Positions 1 to 8,913 of a DNA stretch of 64,000 nt are shown here, piece after piece. The position numbers were made by a program, and so were the translations under genes. This DNA comes from JBDTYT01 sp040005555 (GTDB taxonomy: Bacteria; Actinomycetota; UBA4738; HRBIN12), in assembly GCA_040005555.1 (NCBI GenBank), contig JBDTYT010000001.1, forward strand, positions 3,845 to 67,844, written 5' to 3'. Under the pieces are notes generated by a model. That model was not told the DNA's origin, did not search any database, and saw nothing but the letters and a program-made list of their open reading frames with translations. Numbering within the stretch: the first letter of the stretch is position 1; every line of letters starts with the position of its first letter.

Positions 1-1036
1 CGACCGGCACCACGAACGCCACGACGCGCTCTCCCCACTCGGCGTCGAGGCGTCCACCCACGCCGACCTCTCGCACCTTCGGATGGCGGCGGAGGACGGC
101 CTCGACCTCCTCGGGCCAAACCTTCTCACCTCCGGAGTTGATGCGGTCGTCGAAGCGGCCGATGACGTGGAGCCGACCCTCGCGGTCGAGCTCTCCGGCG
201 TCTCCAGGTCGCAGCCACCCGTCGTCGGTGAACGCCCGGCGGGTTGCCTCCACGTCGAACCGGTAGCCGAGCATGAGCGTCGGGCCGCGGAGCTCGATGC
301 CTCCGTCCGCGTCGATGCGGATCTCGACGCCGGGGAGCGGCCTGCCGTCGTAGATGACCCCGCCGAAGCTTTCGGTCAGGCCGTAAGTCTCGACGACCGG
401 GGCGCCGGCCGCTCGAGCGCGCTCCGCCTGCTCGTCGGGGAGGCGGGCCCCGCCGATGAGGACCGCTCGGTATCGCTGGAGATCCACATCGGCGTCCAGC
501 AGGCGGGCGAGCATCGTCGGCACGAGCGAGGTGAACACCGTGGTGCGCTCGGCGTCGAAGGCCTCGGCGTTGAAGCGTTCGTGGACGACGACCGGCGCGC
601 CGAGGAGCACCGCGCGGAGCAGGACGAGCAGCCCACCGACGTGCGCCAGCGGCAGGCACGAGAGCCACGGATCTCGCGGCGACGCCTCGAGTGCGAGCGC
701 GGACGCAGCCACGGCCGCATCCACGGCCGAGCGCGCGAACTGCGCGAGCTTCGGCGGTCCACGGGTACCCGAGGTATGCACGATGAGCGCGACGTCCTGG
801 TCCGCCGGAACGCCGCCCTGGATGCGCTCCCATCCCCGCCGCGAGAGAACGACCGTTGGCCTCGCGGCACGGACGAGGGCCGTCGACTCCGGCTCGGGCA
901 GGCGAACGTCGAGGGGGAAGAGCGCCGCTCCCGCCTGCCAGACCTCGCTGACGATCCCGAGCCAGTCCGAGCCTGGCGGCAACACGACCGCCACGACGTC
1001 GCCCGCCCTCAGCCGCGCGTCCTCGAGACGTCCCAC
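1..1036 (-). CDS. menE: o-succinylbenzoate--CoA ligase, 3' end cut by window edge
   Basis: Activates o-succinylbenzoate with ATP and CoA in menaquinone synthesis. The frame shows adenylate-forming enzyme motifs in order: VHTSGTRGPPK near residues 86-96, ETYGLTES near 216-223, WLRPGDAGELD near 274-284 and the hinge GRFDDRINSGGEKV near 293-306. About 345 codons are visible, so only the end of the C-terminal lid domain is missing. The GTG start is chosen because it is the first in-frame start next to a TAGCCT hexamer 7 nt upstream and no Shine-Dalgarno is visible, suggesting a leaderless message. It diverges from menB, which supports the assignment over other acyl-CoA ligases. Confidence 0.88.
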   Translation of the reverse strand, partial: MGRLEDARLRAGDVVAVVLPPGSDWLGIVSEVWQAGAALFPLDVRLPEPESTALVRAARPTVVLSRRGWERIQGGVPADQDVALIVHTSGTRGPPKLAQFARSAVDAAVAASALALEASPRDPWLSCLPLAHVGGLLVLLRAVLLGAPVVVHERFNAEAFDAERTTVFTSLVPTMLARLLDADVDLQRYRAVLIGGARLPDEQAERARAAGAPVVETYGLTESFGGVIYDGRPLPGVEIRIDADGGIELRGPTLMLGYRFDVEATRRAFTDDGWLRPGDAGELDREGRLHVIGRFDDRINSGGEKVWPEEVEAVLRRHPKVREVGVGGRLDAEWGERVVAFVVPV

Positions 1037-1043
1037 GTGCGAT

Positions 1044-1049
1044 AGGCTA
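1044..1049 (-). promoter_or_regulatory. -10 hexamer TAGCCT, leaderless menE promoter
   Basis: TAGCCT fits TANNNT and lies 7 nt before the GTG of menE. Transcription would start at or next to the start codon. No clear -35 box was seen. Confidence 0.5.
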
Positions 1050-1089
1050 GCTCAGACCTTGTGAGTGGACGCTCTAGGAGTGAACGGTC

Positions 1090-1902
1090 ATGGAGTGGCA
1101 GCGAGCTGGCGACTACGAGGACGTGCGGTACGAGACGTTCGAGGGCGTCGCGAAGATCACGATCGACCGCCCCGAGGTGCGAAACGCCTTCCGCCCGACC
1201 ACCGTCCGAGAGCTTTCGCACGCGTTCGAGGTAGCGCGCGACGATCCGGGTATCGGGGTCGTGATCCTCACCGGCGAGGGACCGCTCGCGTTCTCCTCGG
1301 GCGGCGACCAGAACGTCCGCGGCGATGACGGCTACGTCGACGACCGAGGCATCGGTCGGCTGAACGTGCTCGACCTCCAGATCCAGATCCGGCGGCTGCC
1401 GAAGCCGGTCGTTGCGATGGTCGCCGGGTACGCGATCGGCGGCGGGCACGTCCTGCACGTGTGCTGTGACCTGACGATCGCTGCCGACAACGCCGTCTTC
1501 GGGCAGACCGGCCCACGCGTCGGCTCGTTCGATGGGGGGTACGGGATCAACCTCCTCGCGCGACAGGTGGGCGAGAAGCGCGCGAAGGAGATCTGGTTCC
1601 TGTGCCGCCAGTACGACGCGCCGACCGCTCTCGCGTGGGGGCTCGTGAACGCCGTCGTGCCGCTCGCCGAGCTCGAGGACGAGACCGTCCGTTGGTGCCG
1701 CGAGCTGCTCGGGATGAGCCCGCTCGCTCTCCGTCTGCTGAAGGCCGGCTTGAACGCCGGCACCGACGGACTTGCCGGCGTCCAGCAGCTGGCCGGGGAC
1801 GCGACGCTCCTGTACTACATGAGCGAGGAAGCGCAGGAGGGCCGCGATGCGTTCGTGCAGAAGCGCGACCCCGATTTCTCACGGTTCCCGAAGCGCCCGT
1901 GA
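1090..1902 (+). CDS. menB: 1,4-dihydroxy-2-naphthoyl-CoA synthase
   Basis: Ring-closing Dieckmann-type step from o-succinylbenzoyl-CoA in the menaquinone pathway; cytosolic crotonase-fold enzyme. The 270-residue length is normal. Visible motifs are the oxyanion-hole segment [36 protein letters not shown], and the C-terminal [11 protein letters not shown] typical of MenB rather than fatty-acid enoyl-CoA hydratases. AGGAG at 1076-1080 sits 9 nt before the ATG, so unlike menE this message has a leader. It is the first gene of menB-menA-menD; its stop overlaps the GTG of menA by 4 bp. Confidence 0.95.
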   Translation: MEWQRAGDYEDVRYETFEGVAKITIDRPEVRNAFRPTTVRELSHAFEVARDDPGIGVVILTGEGPLAFSSGGDQNVRGDDGYVDDRGIGRLNVLDLQIQIRRLPKPVVAMVAGYAIGGGHVLHVCCDLTIAADNAVFGQTGPRVGSFDGGYGINLLARQVGEKRAKEIWFLCRQYDAPTALAWGLVNAVVPLAELEDETVRWCRELLGMSPLALRLLKAGLNAGTDGLAGVQQLAGDATLLYYMSEEAQEGRDAFVQKRDPDFSRFPKRP

Positions 1903-2804
1903 GCACGCGACGCTCGGTGTGGTTCTCGGGCGCGCGCCCGAGGACACTCGGCGCGAGCGTCACTCCGGTCGTCGTCGGAACGGCGGCCGCGGGCCACGCG
2001 TCGGTGTGGCGATTCGTCGCGGCGCTGCTCGTCGGGCTCGGGCTCCAGGTGGGCGTGAACTTCGCGAATGACTATCACGACGGGGTGCGCGGGGTGGACA
2101 CCGCGGCCCGAGTCGGTCCGCCGAGGCTCACCTCGTCGGGTCTCGCGTCTCCGAGAGCGGTGCTCACCGCTTCGCTGGTCGCGATCCTCGTGGCCGGCGT
2201 CGCCGGGCTCGTGCTCGCGTTCGCGACGACGCTCTGGCTCGTCCCGATCGGCGCCGTGGCGATGGTTGCGCTCTGGTCGTACTCGGGTGGGCCCAAGCCG
2301 TTCGCGGGGCTCGGGCTGGGCGAGGTGATGGTGTTCCTCTTCTTCGGCGTCATGGCGACCGCGGGGACGGCATTCGTGCAGGCCGAGACCGTGAGCTCTG
2401 CGGCATGGTGGTCCTCCGCGGCGATGGGCTTCCTGGCCGTGGCGATCCTCGTGGCGAACAACCTCCGCGACATCCCCACCGATGAGCCGGCGGGAAAGCG
2501 GACGCTCGCGGTGCGGCTCGGCGACCGGCGGACACGTCTGCTCTACCGAGCCTGTCTGGCCGCGGCCTTCGTCACCGTCGCGGCTGGCGTGCTCTTGGGG
2601 ATCGCCGACGAACGGGTCGGGATGTCGCAATGGGCACTGCTGGCCCTCGCCGCATGGGTGCCGGCCATCCGCCCGATGGAACGTGTTGGCTCGGCGAACG
2701 GTCGGGAGCTCGTCGAGGTGTTGGTGGGCACGGCCACCGTACAGGTCGTGTTCGGCGCGCTCCTGGCACTGGGGCTGTGGATCGCGGGAGCGACCGCGGC
2801 GTGA
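1899..2804 (+). CDS. menA: 1,4-dihydroxy-2-naphthoate polyprenyltransferase
   Basis: Membrane prenyltransferase that attaches the isoprenoid tail to DHNA. The 301-residue protein is almost entirely hydrophobic (8-9 likely helices) with the two UbiA-superfamily acidic motifs: [11 protein letters not shown] near residues 55-65 and [18 protein letters not shown] near 187-204. The GTG start overlaps the menB stop (GTGA), implying translational coupling, and fixes the start, because upstream in-frame sequence runs through menB. Its own stop overlaps the GTG of menD in the same way. Confidence 0.93.
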   Translation: MSTRRSVWFSGARPRTLGASVTPVVVGTAAAGHASVWRFVAALLVGLGLQVGVNFANDYHDGVRGVDTAARVGPPRLTSSGLASPRAVLTASLVAILVAGVAGLVLAFATTLWLVPIGAVAMVALWSYSGGPKPFAGLGLGEVMVFLFFGVMATAGTAFVQAETVSSAAWWSSAAMGFLAVAILVANNLRDIPTDEPAGKRTLAVRLGDRRTRLLYRACLAAAFVTVAAGVLLGIADERVGMSQWALLALAAWVPAIRPMERVGSANGRELVEVLVGTATVQVVFGALLALGLWIAGATAA

Positions 2805-4501
2805 ACGAGGGGGACATCGCGCTCGCGTGCATGCGCGCGTTCGCGGGCGCGCTCGTCCGGTCGGGGGTAGGCGAGGTGGGGCTGTCGCCCGGATCGCGCT
2901 CGACCCCGCTCGCACTCGCCGTCGCCCGAGAGCGTGGACTGCGCGCGCACGTCCACCTGGATGAGCGCGCCTCCGCGTTCTTCGCACTCGGCGTGGCGAA
3001 GGCGACGGGCTACCCTGCCGCGGTCCTGACCACAAGCGGCACCGCCGCTGCGAACCTGTTACCGGCCGTCGTCGAGGCTTCGATGGCGCGGGTGCCGCTG
3101 CTTCTCCTCACCGCCGACCGTCCCCCTGAGCTGCGAGGCGTCGGGGCGAACCAGACGATCGATCAGCTCGAGCTCTTCGGACGGTTTGTGCGCTGGTTCG
3201 TCGACGCCGACGTTCCGAGCGCGTCCGAGGACGCCCTCGGTGCGTGGGAGGATCTCGCGCGGCGTGCGGTGGCTCGGAGCCTGGGACCGACGCCCGGTCC
3301 CGTTCACGTGAACCTCCCGTTCCGCGAGCCGCTCGTGCCATCGGGAGCGGAGGTTGCACTCGGGGACGCGCCGACCGGTCGAACGGTCGAAGGGCACCCG
3401 CCTCGGCCCGCGCCAACATCGGCGGAGATCGACATGCTGCGCGAGGTGCTGTCCCTCGAGCGCGGCGTGATCGTGGCCGGTTCGTTGCGCGCAGCCTGCC
3501 GGCCGGCCCTCGACCTCGGCGAGCGACGCGGGTGGCCCGTGCTCGGCGAGCCGACGTCGGGGCTGCGCGTGCCGGGCACCCTATCCACCAGCTCGCTCAT
3601 GCTTGGGGATCCGAGGTTCGCGAAGGATCACGTCCCGCAGGTACTCCTGCAACTCGGAGCGGCACCGACCTCCCGGGCGGGGCTGGGGTTCACGGCTGGA
3701 GCGGAACGCCTCGTGATCGTCGACCCGGACGGCCTCGTGGGGGACCCCGCCGGCCACGCCGATCTTCGCATCGAGGCCGACCCTGCATCGCTGCTCGAGA
3801 CCGTTCTGTCGGACCTTCGCCCGGCGAGCTCGAGCTCGTGGCTCGACGGATGGCGCCGGGCCGATGCCGCCGCGCGCCGCGCGGTGGACGACGTGCTCGC
3901 GATGTGGGACGAGCCGTACGAAGGACGGATCGCCCGAGATCTCGCGGCGTGTCCGCGCGACGATGCGACGCTCGTCGTCGGCTCGAGCATGCCGGTGCGC
4001 GATCTCGATGCGTACATGGCACCCCGGAACGGCCTACGGGTGCTCGCCAACCGAGGGGCGAGCGGCATCGACGGGTTCGTCTCGACGGTGCTCGGCGTGT
4101 CGGTCGTCGCCGAGCCGCCGACGTTCGCACTCTGCGGAGACCTCACGCTCCTTCACGACGCGGGCTCGTTGCTGTGGAGCGCGCAACGCGGATACGACGC
4201 CGTGTTCGTCGTCCCGAACAACGACGGCGGCGGGATCTTCGATCTCCTCGGCCAGAGCGCACTGCCCGAGCTCAACACCCTGTTCGTGACCCCGCACGGG
4301 CTCGACCTCGCGAGGCTCGCGCATGCGTCCGGCGCCGGATACGAACGCGTCGAGCATGCAAGCGATCTCGTCGGGGCGATCGAGCGCGCCGCCGCCGGCG
4401 GGGGTATCCGCATCGTGGAGGCGCCCATCGACCGCCAGCGAAGCATCGCGCGCCGCGCCGAGATCGCTGCCGCGGTCGCCTCGGCGCTCGAGCGTTCGTG
4501 A
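2801..4501 (+). CDS. menD: SEPHCHC synthase (MenD)
   Basis: ThDP-dependent enzyme that joins isochorismate and 2-oxoglutarate, the first committed menaquinone step. The 566 residues match the family length. Motifs in order: SPGSRSTPLA near residues 28-37, TTSGTAAANLLPAVVEA, TADRPPELRGVGANQTIDQ, NRGASGIDGFVSTVLG, GDLTLLHDAG, and the cofactor-binding NNDGGGIFDLL. The GTG start is set by the GTGA overlap with menA. Its isochorismate substrate would come from MenF, encoded about 1 kb downstream on the other strand. Confidence 0.95.
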   Translation: MNEGDIALACMRAFAGALVRSGVGEVGLSPGSRSTPLALAVARERGLRAHVHLDERASAFFALGVAKATGYPAAVLTTSGTAAANLLPAVVEASMARVPLLLLTADRPPELRGVGANQTIDQLELFGRFVRWFVDADVPSASEDALGAWEDLARRAVARSLGPTPGPVHVNLPFREPLVPSGAEVALGDAPTGRTVEGHPPRPAPTSAEIDMLREVLSLERGVIVAGSLRAACRPALDLGERRGWPVLGEPTSGLRVPGTLSTSSLMLGDPRFAKDHVPQVLLQLGAAPTSRAGLGFTAGAERLVIVDPDGLVGDPAGHADLRIEADPASLLETVLSDLRPASSSSWLDGWRRADAAARRAVDDVLAMWDEPYEGRIARDLAACPRDDATLVVGSSMPVRDLDAYMAPRNGLRVLANRGASGIDGFVSTVLGVSVVAEPPTFALCGDLTLLHDAGSLLWSAQRGYDAVFVVPNNDGGGIFDLLGQSALPELNTLFVTPHGLDLARLAHASGAGYERVEHASDLVGAIERAAAGGGIRIVEAPIDRQRSIARRAEIAAAVASALERS

Positions 4502-4507
4502 CGGGCG

Positions 4508-4513
4508 TACGCT
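4508..4513 (+). promoter_or_regulatory. -10 hexamer TACGCT, leaderless promoter
   Basis: TACGCT lies 7 nt before the ATG at 4521, just after the menD stop. It would give a leaderless two-gene transcript independent of menBAD. Confidence 0.45.
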
Positions 4514-4520
4514 GAACGAG

Positions 4521-4955
4521 ATGGAGCGCGCGAGCGGCATCGCGTATTGGGCCGGAGCCGCAGTGCTCATGGTGTTCGGGTTCGTGGCGATCTTCAGTAT
4601 CGGAGCGCCGTTCCTCCTGACCGGGGCCGCGATGATGGTCGTCGGACCATGGCGTCATCGGCGTCATGTGCTGTGGCCGGCGCTCGCCGCGGTCTGGTCG
4701 TTCGCGGTCACGTACGTCCTCGTTGCCCCAGGGGTGTGCACCGGCACGAGTCTCCCCGCGGTGCGCGGAATCACCACGACCGCGCAGGTCGGTCGCACCA
4801 CATGCACGAACGTGCTCGGGATCGATTACTCGGGCAGCGGTCTGTACAACCCTCCGCTCATGCCGGCGCTCTTCGCCGGGGTGGTCGCGGCCGTTGTGGT
4901 GGGTCTCGCGCTTCGACGCGCGCTTCGGCCCAGCGGAACAACCGTCCGAACGTGA
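4521..4955 (+). CDS. small integral membrane protein, function unknown
   Basis: A 144-residue protein with about four hydrophobic segments: two in residues 6-37, one near 48-66 and one near 112-132. Between the last two lies a stretch with two Cys residues (VCTGTS and TTCTNV) that probably faces outside and could form a disulfide. No catalytic motif was recognised. A TACGCT hexamer 7 nt before the ATG suggests leaderless expression. Its stop overlaps the GTG of the following acetyltransferase. Position after menD may be coincidental. Confidence 0.75.
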   Translation: MERASGIAYWAGAAVLMVFGFVAIFSIGAPFLLTGAAMMVVGPWRHRRHVLWPALAAVWSFAVTYVLVAPGVCTGTSLPAVRGITTTAQVGRTTCTNVLGIDYSGSGLYNPPLMPALFAGVVAAVVVGLALRRALRPSGTTVRT

Positions 4956-5452
4956 CCGACGCGGCGCGGATCCGCCCGGCCGACCCCGGCGATGCGAGCG
5001 ATCTCGCGCGCCTTCGCCACGCGCTCTACGGCGAACACAGCCGGGCCCGAGAGCCGCTCGATGTCTACACCGCGCGGTTCGCCGGGTTCGTGCAAGACGC
5101 GCTCGCGAGCGATGCCTGGCGCATCTGGGTCGGCGAGCTCGATGGCCGGGTCGTCGGTGCGATGTGGCTCCAGCTCGTCGAGCGCGTGCCTCGCCCGGGC
5201 GAGGAGCGCGGCTCGCTACCGCTCGGCTACCTCACGAACGTGTTCGTCGAACCGGAGCTCCGCGACGCCGGACTCGGCTCGCGGATCCTGCGGGAGGTGG
5301 TGGCGTGGGCTCGCCGGCGTGGCGTCGAGGAGATCATCGTATGGCCGAGCGAGCGCTCGTACCCGTTCTACGAGCGCGCCGGTTTCTCTCGCACGCCCGA
5401 CCCGATCGTCCTGTATCTCACGGACGAACGCGTGACCCGCTCGCCCGGTTAG
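4952..5452 (+). CDS. GNAT-family N-acetyltransferase
   Basis: A 166-residue GCN5-type acyltransferase. Motif A, the acetyl-CoA pyrophosphate loop, is seen as NVFVEPELRDAGLGSRIL near residues 94-111, followed by a C-terminal YPFYERAGF motif. The substrate cannot be told from sequence. The GTG start overlaps the stop of the membrane-protein gene (GTGA). The 3' end converges on menF, and the two stop codons share the bases TTAG at 5449-5452. Confidence 0.85.
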   Translation: MTDAARIRPADPGDASDLARLRHALYGEHSRAREPLDVYTARFAGFVQDALASDAWRIWVGELDGRVVGAMWLQLVERVPRPGEERGSLPLGYLTNVFVEPELRDAGLGSRILREVVAWARRRGVEEIIVWPSERSYPFYERAGFSRTPDPIVLYLTDERVTRSPG

Positions 5453-6717
5453 CTCCAGCGGAGCGCATCGAGGAGCGCGCGAAACTTGCGCTCGGTCTCG
5501 TCGAGCTCCAGCACGGGATCCGAGTCGGCGACGATCCCCGCCCCGGCGTACAGGCGAGCCTCGTCGTCGCGCAGATCCGCGCATCGGAGCGCGAGCGCGA
5601 ACTCACCGTCGCCGTGGGCATCGACCCAGCCCACCGGTCCGGCGTAGCCGTCCCGGTCGAAGGGCTCGAGCTCGCGGATGAGCCGTTTCGCCACCGAGCG
5701 CGGCGCACCGCACACCGCCGGTGTGGGATGCAGCGCCATCGCGAGCGAGAGAGCGTCCGGCGCGGGCCGGCGGAGCCGTCCGCGGAATCGGGTGGCGAGA
5801 TGCCACACGTTCGCGGTGGTGAACAGGACCGGTTCCGGGTCGCGCTCGAGCTTCTCGCAGACAGGAGAAAGCGTCTCCTCGATCGCTTCGACCACGATCG
5901 CATGTTCCTCACGATCCTTGGCCGACGCGAGGAGCCGCTCGCCGCTCGCCCGATCCTCGCCCGGGTCGCCGCTGCGGGGCGCGGAACCCGCGAGCGGTTC
6001 TGAGCGCACTTCGAGGCCTCGCCGCGAGACCAGCAGCTCGGGGCTCGCGCCGACGAGGGTCCGCGGGCGCTGGTCCCCCACGGGGAATGCGAAGGCGTAG
6101 CAATCCGGGTCGACCGCCCGCAGGCGCCACAGGAGCTGGGCAGGATCGAGCCGGCGTCCGGCCACCACGTCGATCGTGCGCGCGAGGACAACCTTGCGCA
6201 GCTCGCCCCCGTGGATCCGCCGGGTGGCCTCGGCGACGGCGAGGCGATAGGCGTCGGGCGGCGGTACCGGCCGCAGCTGGATCTTGCTGAACGCCTCGTG
6301 CGGGGCGGCACGCCCGACGAAACGTTCCGGCGGTGTCCGAACCTCGAGATCCTGTTCGACGGGCAGGAGCGTGAGCTGCCAGGTCTCGCCCCCGCGATCG
6401 CGTCGGATCGTTCGAGCCGGCAGGACGACGCTCCCGGCGCGCGAGGAGTCGAACGGCACCGAGACGAACACGAGCGGCGGCGGCGAATCGGGCTCGGCGT
6501 CGTCGCGAGCGATATGCGCGAAGGTCCGTTCGAGCATGTCGCCCACATCGGAAGTCCCCGCGCTGGCGGGGCCGAAGACGTGTCGGAACGCGGTGACCGC
6601 ACCCGCAGCCCCGAGACCGTTTCGCTCGAAGCACACGCCCTCGAGGTCGTACGCGGCGATGAGATCGAAGGAGGGCCCCCGGCGCTCGGCCCGCGTGACA
6701 TAGTCGGGCAGGCTCAC
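5449..6717 (-). CDS. menF: isochorismate synthase
   Basis: Converts chorismate to isochorismate for menaquinone. The 422-residue protein has the chorismate-utilising enzyme core in its C-terminal two thirds: GGELRKVVLAR, LVGASPELLVS, GSAPRSGD, EHAIVVEAIEETL, LHPTPAVCGAPR, GYAGPVGWVDAHGDGEF and LYAGAGIVADSDP. The GTG start at 6717 overlaps the menG stop (GTGA) and matches where family similarity begins. It could in principle be a siderophore-type isochorismate synthase, but the position with menD and menG favours MenF. Confidence 0.92.
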   Translation of the reverse strand: MSLPDYVTRAERRGPSFDLIAAYDLEGVCFERNGLGAAGAVTAFRHVFGPASAGTSDVGDMLERTFAHIARDDAEPDSPPPLVFVSVPFDSSRAGSVVLPARTIRRDRGGETWQLTLLPVEQDLEVRTPPERFVGRAAPHEAFSKIQLRPVPPPDAYRLAVAEATRRIHGGELRKVVLARTIDVVAGRRLDPAQLLWRLRAVDPDCYAFAFPVGDQRPRTLVGASPELLVSRRGLEVRSEPLAGSAPRSGDPGEDRASGERLLASAKDREEHAIVVEAIEETLSPVCEKLERDPEPVLFTTANVWHLATRFRGRLRRPAPDALSLAMALHPTPAVCGAPRSVAKRLIRELEPFDRDGYAGPVGWVDAHGDGEFALALRCADLRDDEARLYAGAGIVADSDPVLELDETERKFRALLDALRWS

Positions 6718-7403
6718 GCGCGAGTCCCGACGAGGAGCTGGGTGAGGCCGCCACTCAGCTGGATGCGCTCCGCGTCGGCGAACCCCGCCTCGCGGAACAT
6801 CGTCAGCATCTCTGTAGGCGGGGGGAGGTAGGCCATCGACCTCGGCAGGTACCGATAGGCAGCGCGATCCGAAAGTGCGCCACCGATGAGCGGTACGACG
6901 TGGTTGAAATACACGCCGTGGCCGGCGCGCATCACGGGATTGTCGGGACGGCTTGCTTCGAGGAACGCCGCACGACCGCCGGGTCGGAGCACGCGAGCCG
7001 TCTCGCGGAACAGGTCGCCGAGGTCGGTCACGTTGCGCATCGCGAACCCGCACGTCGCACCGTCGAGCATCGTGTCCGCGATCGGCAGCCGCAAGATATC
7101 GGCCTCGATCAGCGGGGCCTCCGTGGTGGCGTTCGTGAGCATGCCGTGCGAGAAGTCCACACCGAACGTCCTATATCCGCTGCGCTGCAACTCGGTGCAC
7201 AGGTCGCCAGTGCCGCACGCGAGATCGACGACGAGCGCCCCGCCGGTGAGCCGAAGCTCGCGTACCGCACGACGGCGCCAGCCCACGTCCATCCCGAACG
7301 TCATGACCCGGTTCACGACGTCGTAGCGGCCGGCGATCGTGTCGAACAATCCGCGAACCGCGAGCCGCTTGTCCCGCCCTTCGGGGAGTGGGACCTCGTT
7401 CAT
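6714..7403 (-). CDS. menG: demethylmenaquinone methyltransferase
   Basis: SAM-dependent C-methyltransferase for the last menaquinone step (MenG/UbiE family). The 229-residue protein has FDTIAGRYDVVNRVMTFGMDVGWRR (two segments near residues 20-44), the SAM-binding VVDLACGTGDL near 58-68, GVDFSHGML, and the family signature ending YRYLPRSMAYLPP. Start and stop overlap the neighbours by 4 bp on both sides, so translation of merR, menG and menF is probably coupled. Confidence 0.93.
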   Translation of the reverse strand: MNEVPLPEGRDKRLAVRGLFDTIAGRYDVVNRVMTFGMDVGWRRRAVRELRLTGGALVVDLACGTGDLCTELQRSGYRTFGVDFSHGMLTNATTEAPLIEADILRLPIADTMLDGATCGFAMRNVTDLGDLFRETARVLRPGGRAAFLEASRPDNPVMRAGHGVYFNHVVPLIGGALSDRAAYRYLPRSMAYLPPPTEMLTMFREAGFADAERIQLSGGLTQLLVGTRA

Positions 7404-8098
7404 CCCAGGTGTTCCTCGGCGGCGGTGAGCAGCAGCCGGCGAAAATGGCTCGCGACGAGGTTCGTGACCGCCGGCAATAACGTGTCGAACGCTTCCACGA
7501 GTTGTGCGGCCGCCGCTTCCTCCGACGCCGCGGTGTCGCGGATCGGTTTGCGGACATGCTCGTCGAACAGCTCGACCGCGCGACCGGCGAGCGCGGTCAT
7601 CGCCTCGTGCGTATCGCGCGCGAGTGCGAGCAGCTCCCCGAGCGGCAAGCCGAACTCGAGCAGCCGTAGCGCGCCGCGCACCATCTCGATATCGGTGGCC
7701 GTGTATCGCTCTTGGCCGTCGAGCTCGACGCCGAACCGGATGCCCTCGCGCTCCACGGCCTGGATCAACGAAGCGGGGACGCCGCTCCGTTGCGCGAACT
7801 CGTCGAGCCCGAGCAGCTCCTCTTCGGTGGTGTCCCCTCGTGCCGCCGCGACGGCCGCAGCGAGGTCGGCATCGGGCTTGCGGAGGTCCCCCTCCACGAC
7901 CCGCTTGATCGCCGCGAGCGTCAATCCCTTGCGCTGGAGACCGCGAACGTCGCGGATGCGCTCGATGTGCTCGGGTCCGTACCACGCGACCCGACCCTCT
8001 CGGACCGGCGGCTCGAGGAGCCCTCGGGATTGGTAGTAGCGCACGGTGTCCACAGAGATTTCGCACGCCGCGGCGAGTTGCTCCACGCGGTATCTCAC
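7400..8098 (-). CDS. MerR-family transcriptional regulator
   Basis: A 232-residue regulator. Residues 1-70 form a MerR-type winged helix: VEQLAAACEISVDTVRYYQSRGLLEPP then the wing VAWYGPEHIERIRDVRGLQRKG. The rest is helical with no Cys cluster, so a metal sensor is unlikely; a second HTH-like stretch, LDEFAQRSGVPASLIQAVEREG, follows near residues 98-119. The GTG at 8098 is preferred because it begins the HTH and has TAGAGT 8 nt upstream. As first gene of merR-menG-menF it may regulate that operon, but this is inference. Confidence 0.87.
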   Translation of the reverse strand: MRYRVEQLAAACEISVDTVRYYQSRGLLEPPVREGRVAWYGPEHIERIRDVRGLQRKGLTLAAIKRVVEGDLRKPDADLAAAVAAARGDTTEEELLGLDEFAQRSGVPASLIQAVEREGIRFGVELDGQERYTATDIEMVRGALRLLEFGLPLGELLALARDTHEAMTALAGRAVELFDEHVRKPIRDTAASEEAAAAQLVEAFDTLLPAVTNLVASHFRRLLLTAAEEHLG

Positions 8099-8106
8099 GA
8101 CCGATA

Positions 8107-8112
8107 ACTCTA
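8107..8112 (-). promoter_or_regulatory. -10 hexamer TAGAGT, leaderless merR-menG-menF promoter
   Basis: TAGAGT ends 8 nt before the GTG of the MerR gene. No Shine-Dalgarno is visible between them. Confidence 0.45.
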
Positions 8113-8154
8113 CGAGTCCGCGCTCGGAGCATCCAAGCGCGACGCGCCGAGCCG

Positions 8155-8913
8155 CTAGATCCGCTGCGAGGCCGCCGTCAGGAGCGAGCAGTCCTGCTTC
8201 GCCACGATCCACACAACCGCGTGGTCGGCAGGTTGATCGGCCCCCGGGCTCTGGATGAACACCCCCAGGTAGGCCGGCGTGCCTTGGAATTTCGCCTCGA
8301 TGAGCTCCACCAACGTACTGGATGCGGAGAACTCTGCGCCGCTCTGCTTCAGGCAGCCGAGGGCACGATCTCCGGCCGCCGCCAACGCCGACTCGGTAGA
8401 GCCGCTGTCGGCCGCGCTGGCGCTTTCCTTCGTGGCGCTCGCGGCGGACTTCGCGAGCGCCTGCACGGAGTCGGCGTTGTAGTCCTGGTTGCGCCGCTCG
8501 AGCCCGACGAAGCCTTGGGGAGCAGGACTCGCGCTCGGCGCGGTCGCCGCGCCGCCTTCGAAGGGAGACGACGCTCGTTGCTGATCGCCGCCGCCCAGGT
8601 GCGGAAGGTTCACGGCGATGAGCAGGACGAGAGCGGCCGCCGCCGCGAACCCGATCGCCCACGGCACCCTGACGAGGCGCGACCCCGCCCGGGGCGTCGT
8701 CTGGGATCGTGCTCTCGCGAGGACCGTCCCCGTGACCCCGAGGGGCACGGGGACCTCGGGAATGGAAGCCAGGCTTGAGACCACGGCGCCGGCGAGCGAG
8801 ATCTCCTCGCGGCATCGGGCGCACCCGGGAAGGTGGGCGTCGACGACGGCACGCTCCGAAGGGGAGAGCGTGCCGTCGACGTAGCCGGCGAGGAGCTCCT
8901 CGGGATGGGTCAT
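8155..8913 (-). CDS. zinc-finger anti-sigma factor, membrane-anchored
   Basis: A 252-residue anti-sigma factor. The N-terminal ASD has the H-x3-C-x2-C zinc motif as H27, C31 and C34. One transmembrane helix lies near residues 84-104, and a Ser/Ala/Gly-rich extracellular region follows with two distant Cys residues. It should hold the ECF sigma factor at the membrane until released. ATGA overlap with the sigma gene at 8910-8913 supports a sigma/anti-sigma pair. By position it corresponds to RsmA (Rv3912) of Mycobacterium; sequence identity was not tested. Confidence 0.88.
   Translation of the reverse strand: MTHPEELLAGYVDGTLSPSERAVVDAHLPGCARCREEISLAGAVVSSLASIPEVPVPLGVTGTVLARARSQTTPRAGSRLVRVPWAIGFAAAAALVLLIAVNLPHLGGGDQQRASSPFEGGAATAPSASPAPQGFVGLERRNQDYNADSVQALAKSAASATKESASAADSGSTESALAAAGDRALGCLKQSGAEFSASSTLVELIEAKFQGTPAYLGVFIQSPGADQPADHAVVWIVAKQDCSLLTAASQRI

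Noticed and set aside
1815..3035. Long open frame on the minus strand across menA and the start of menD
   Set aside because: Arg/Pro/His-rich composition and position antisense to well-conserved genes; a high-GC shadow.
3244..4515. 423-codon open frame on the plus strand inside menD
   Set aside because: Runs in another frame of menD and is Arg/Ala-rich with no motif.
5418..6701. 427-codon minus-strand frame over menF
   Set aside because: Ser/Arg-rich shadow of menF, which carries all the conserved motifs.
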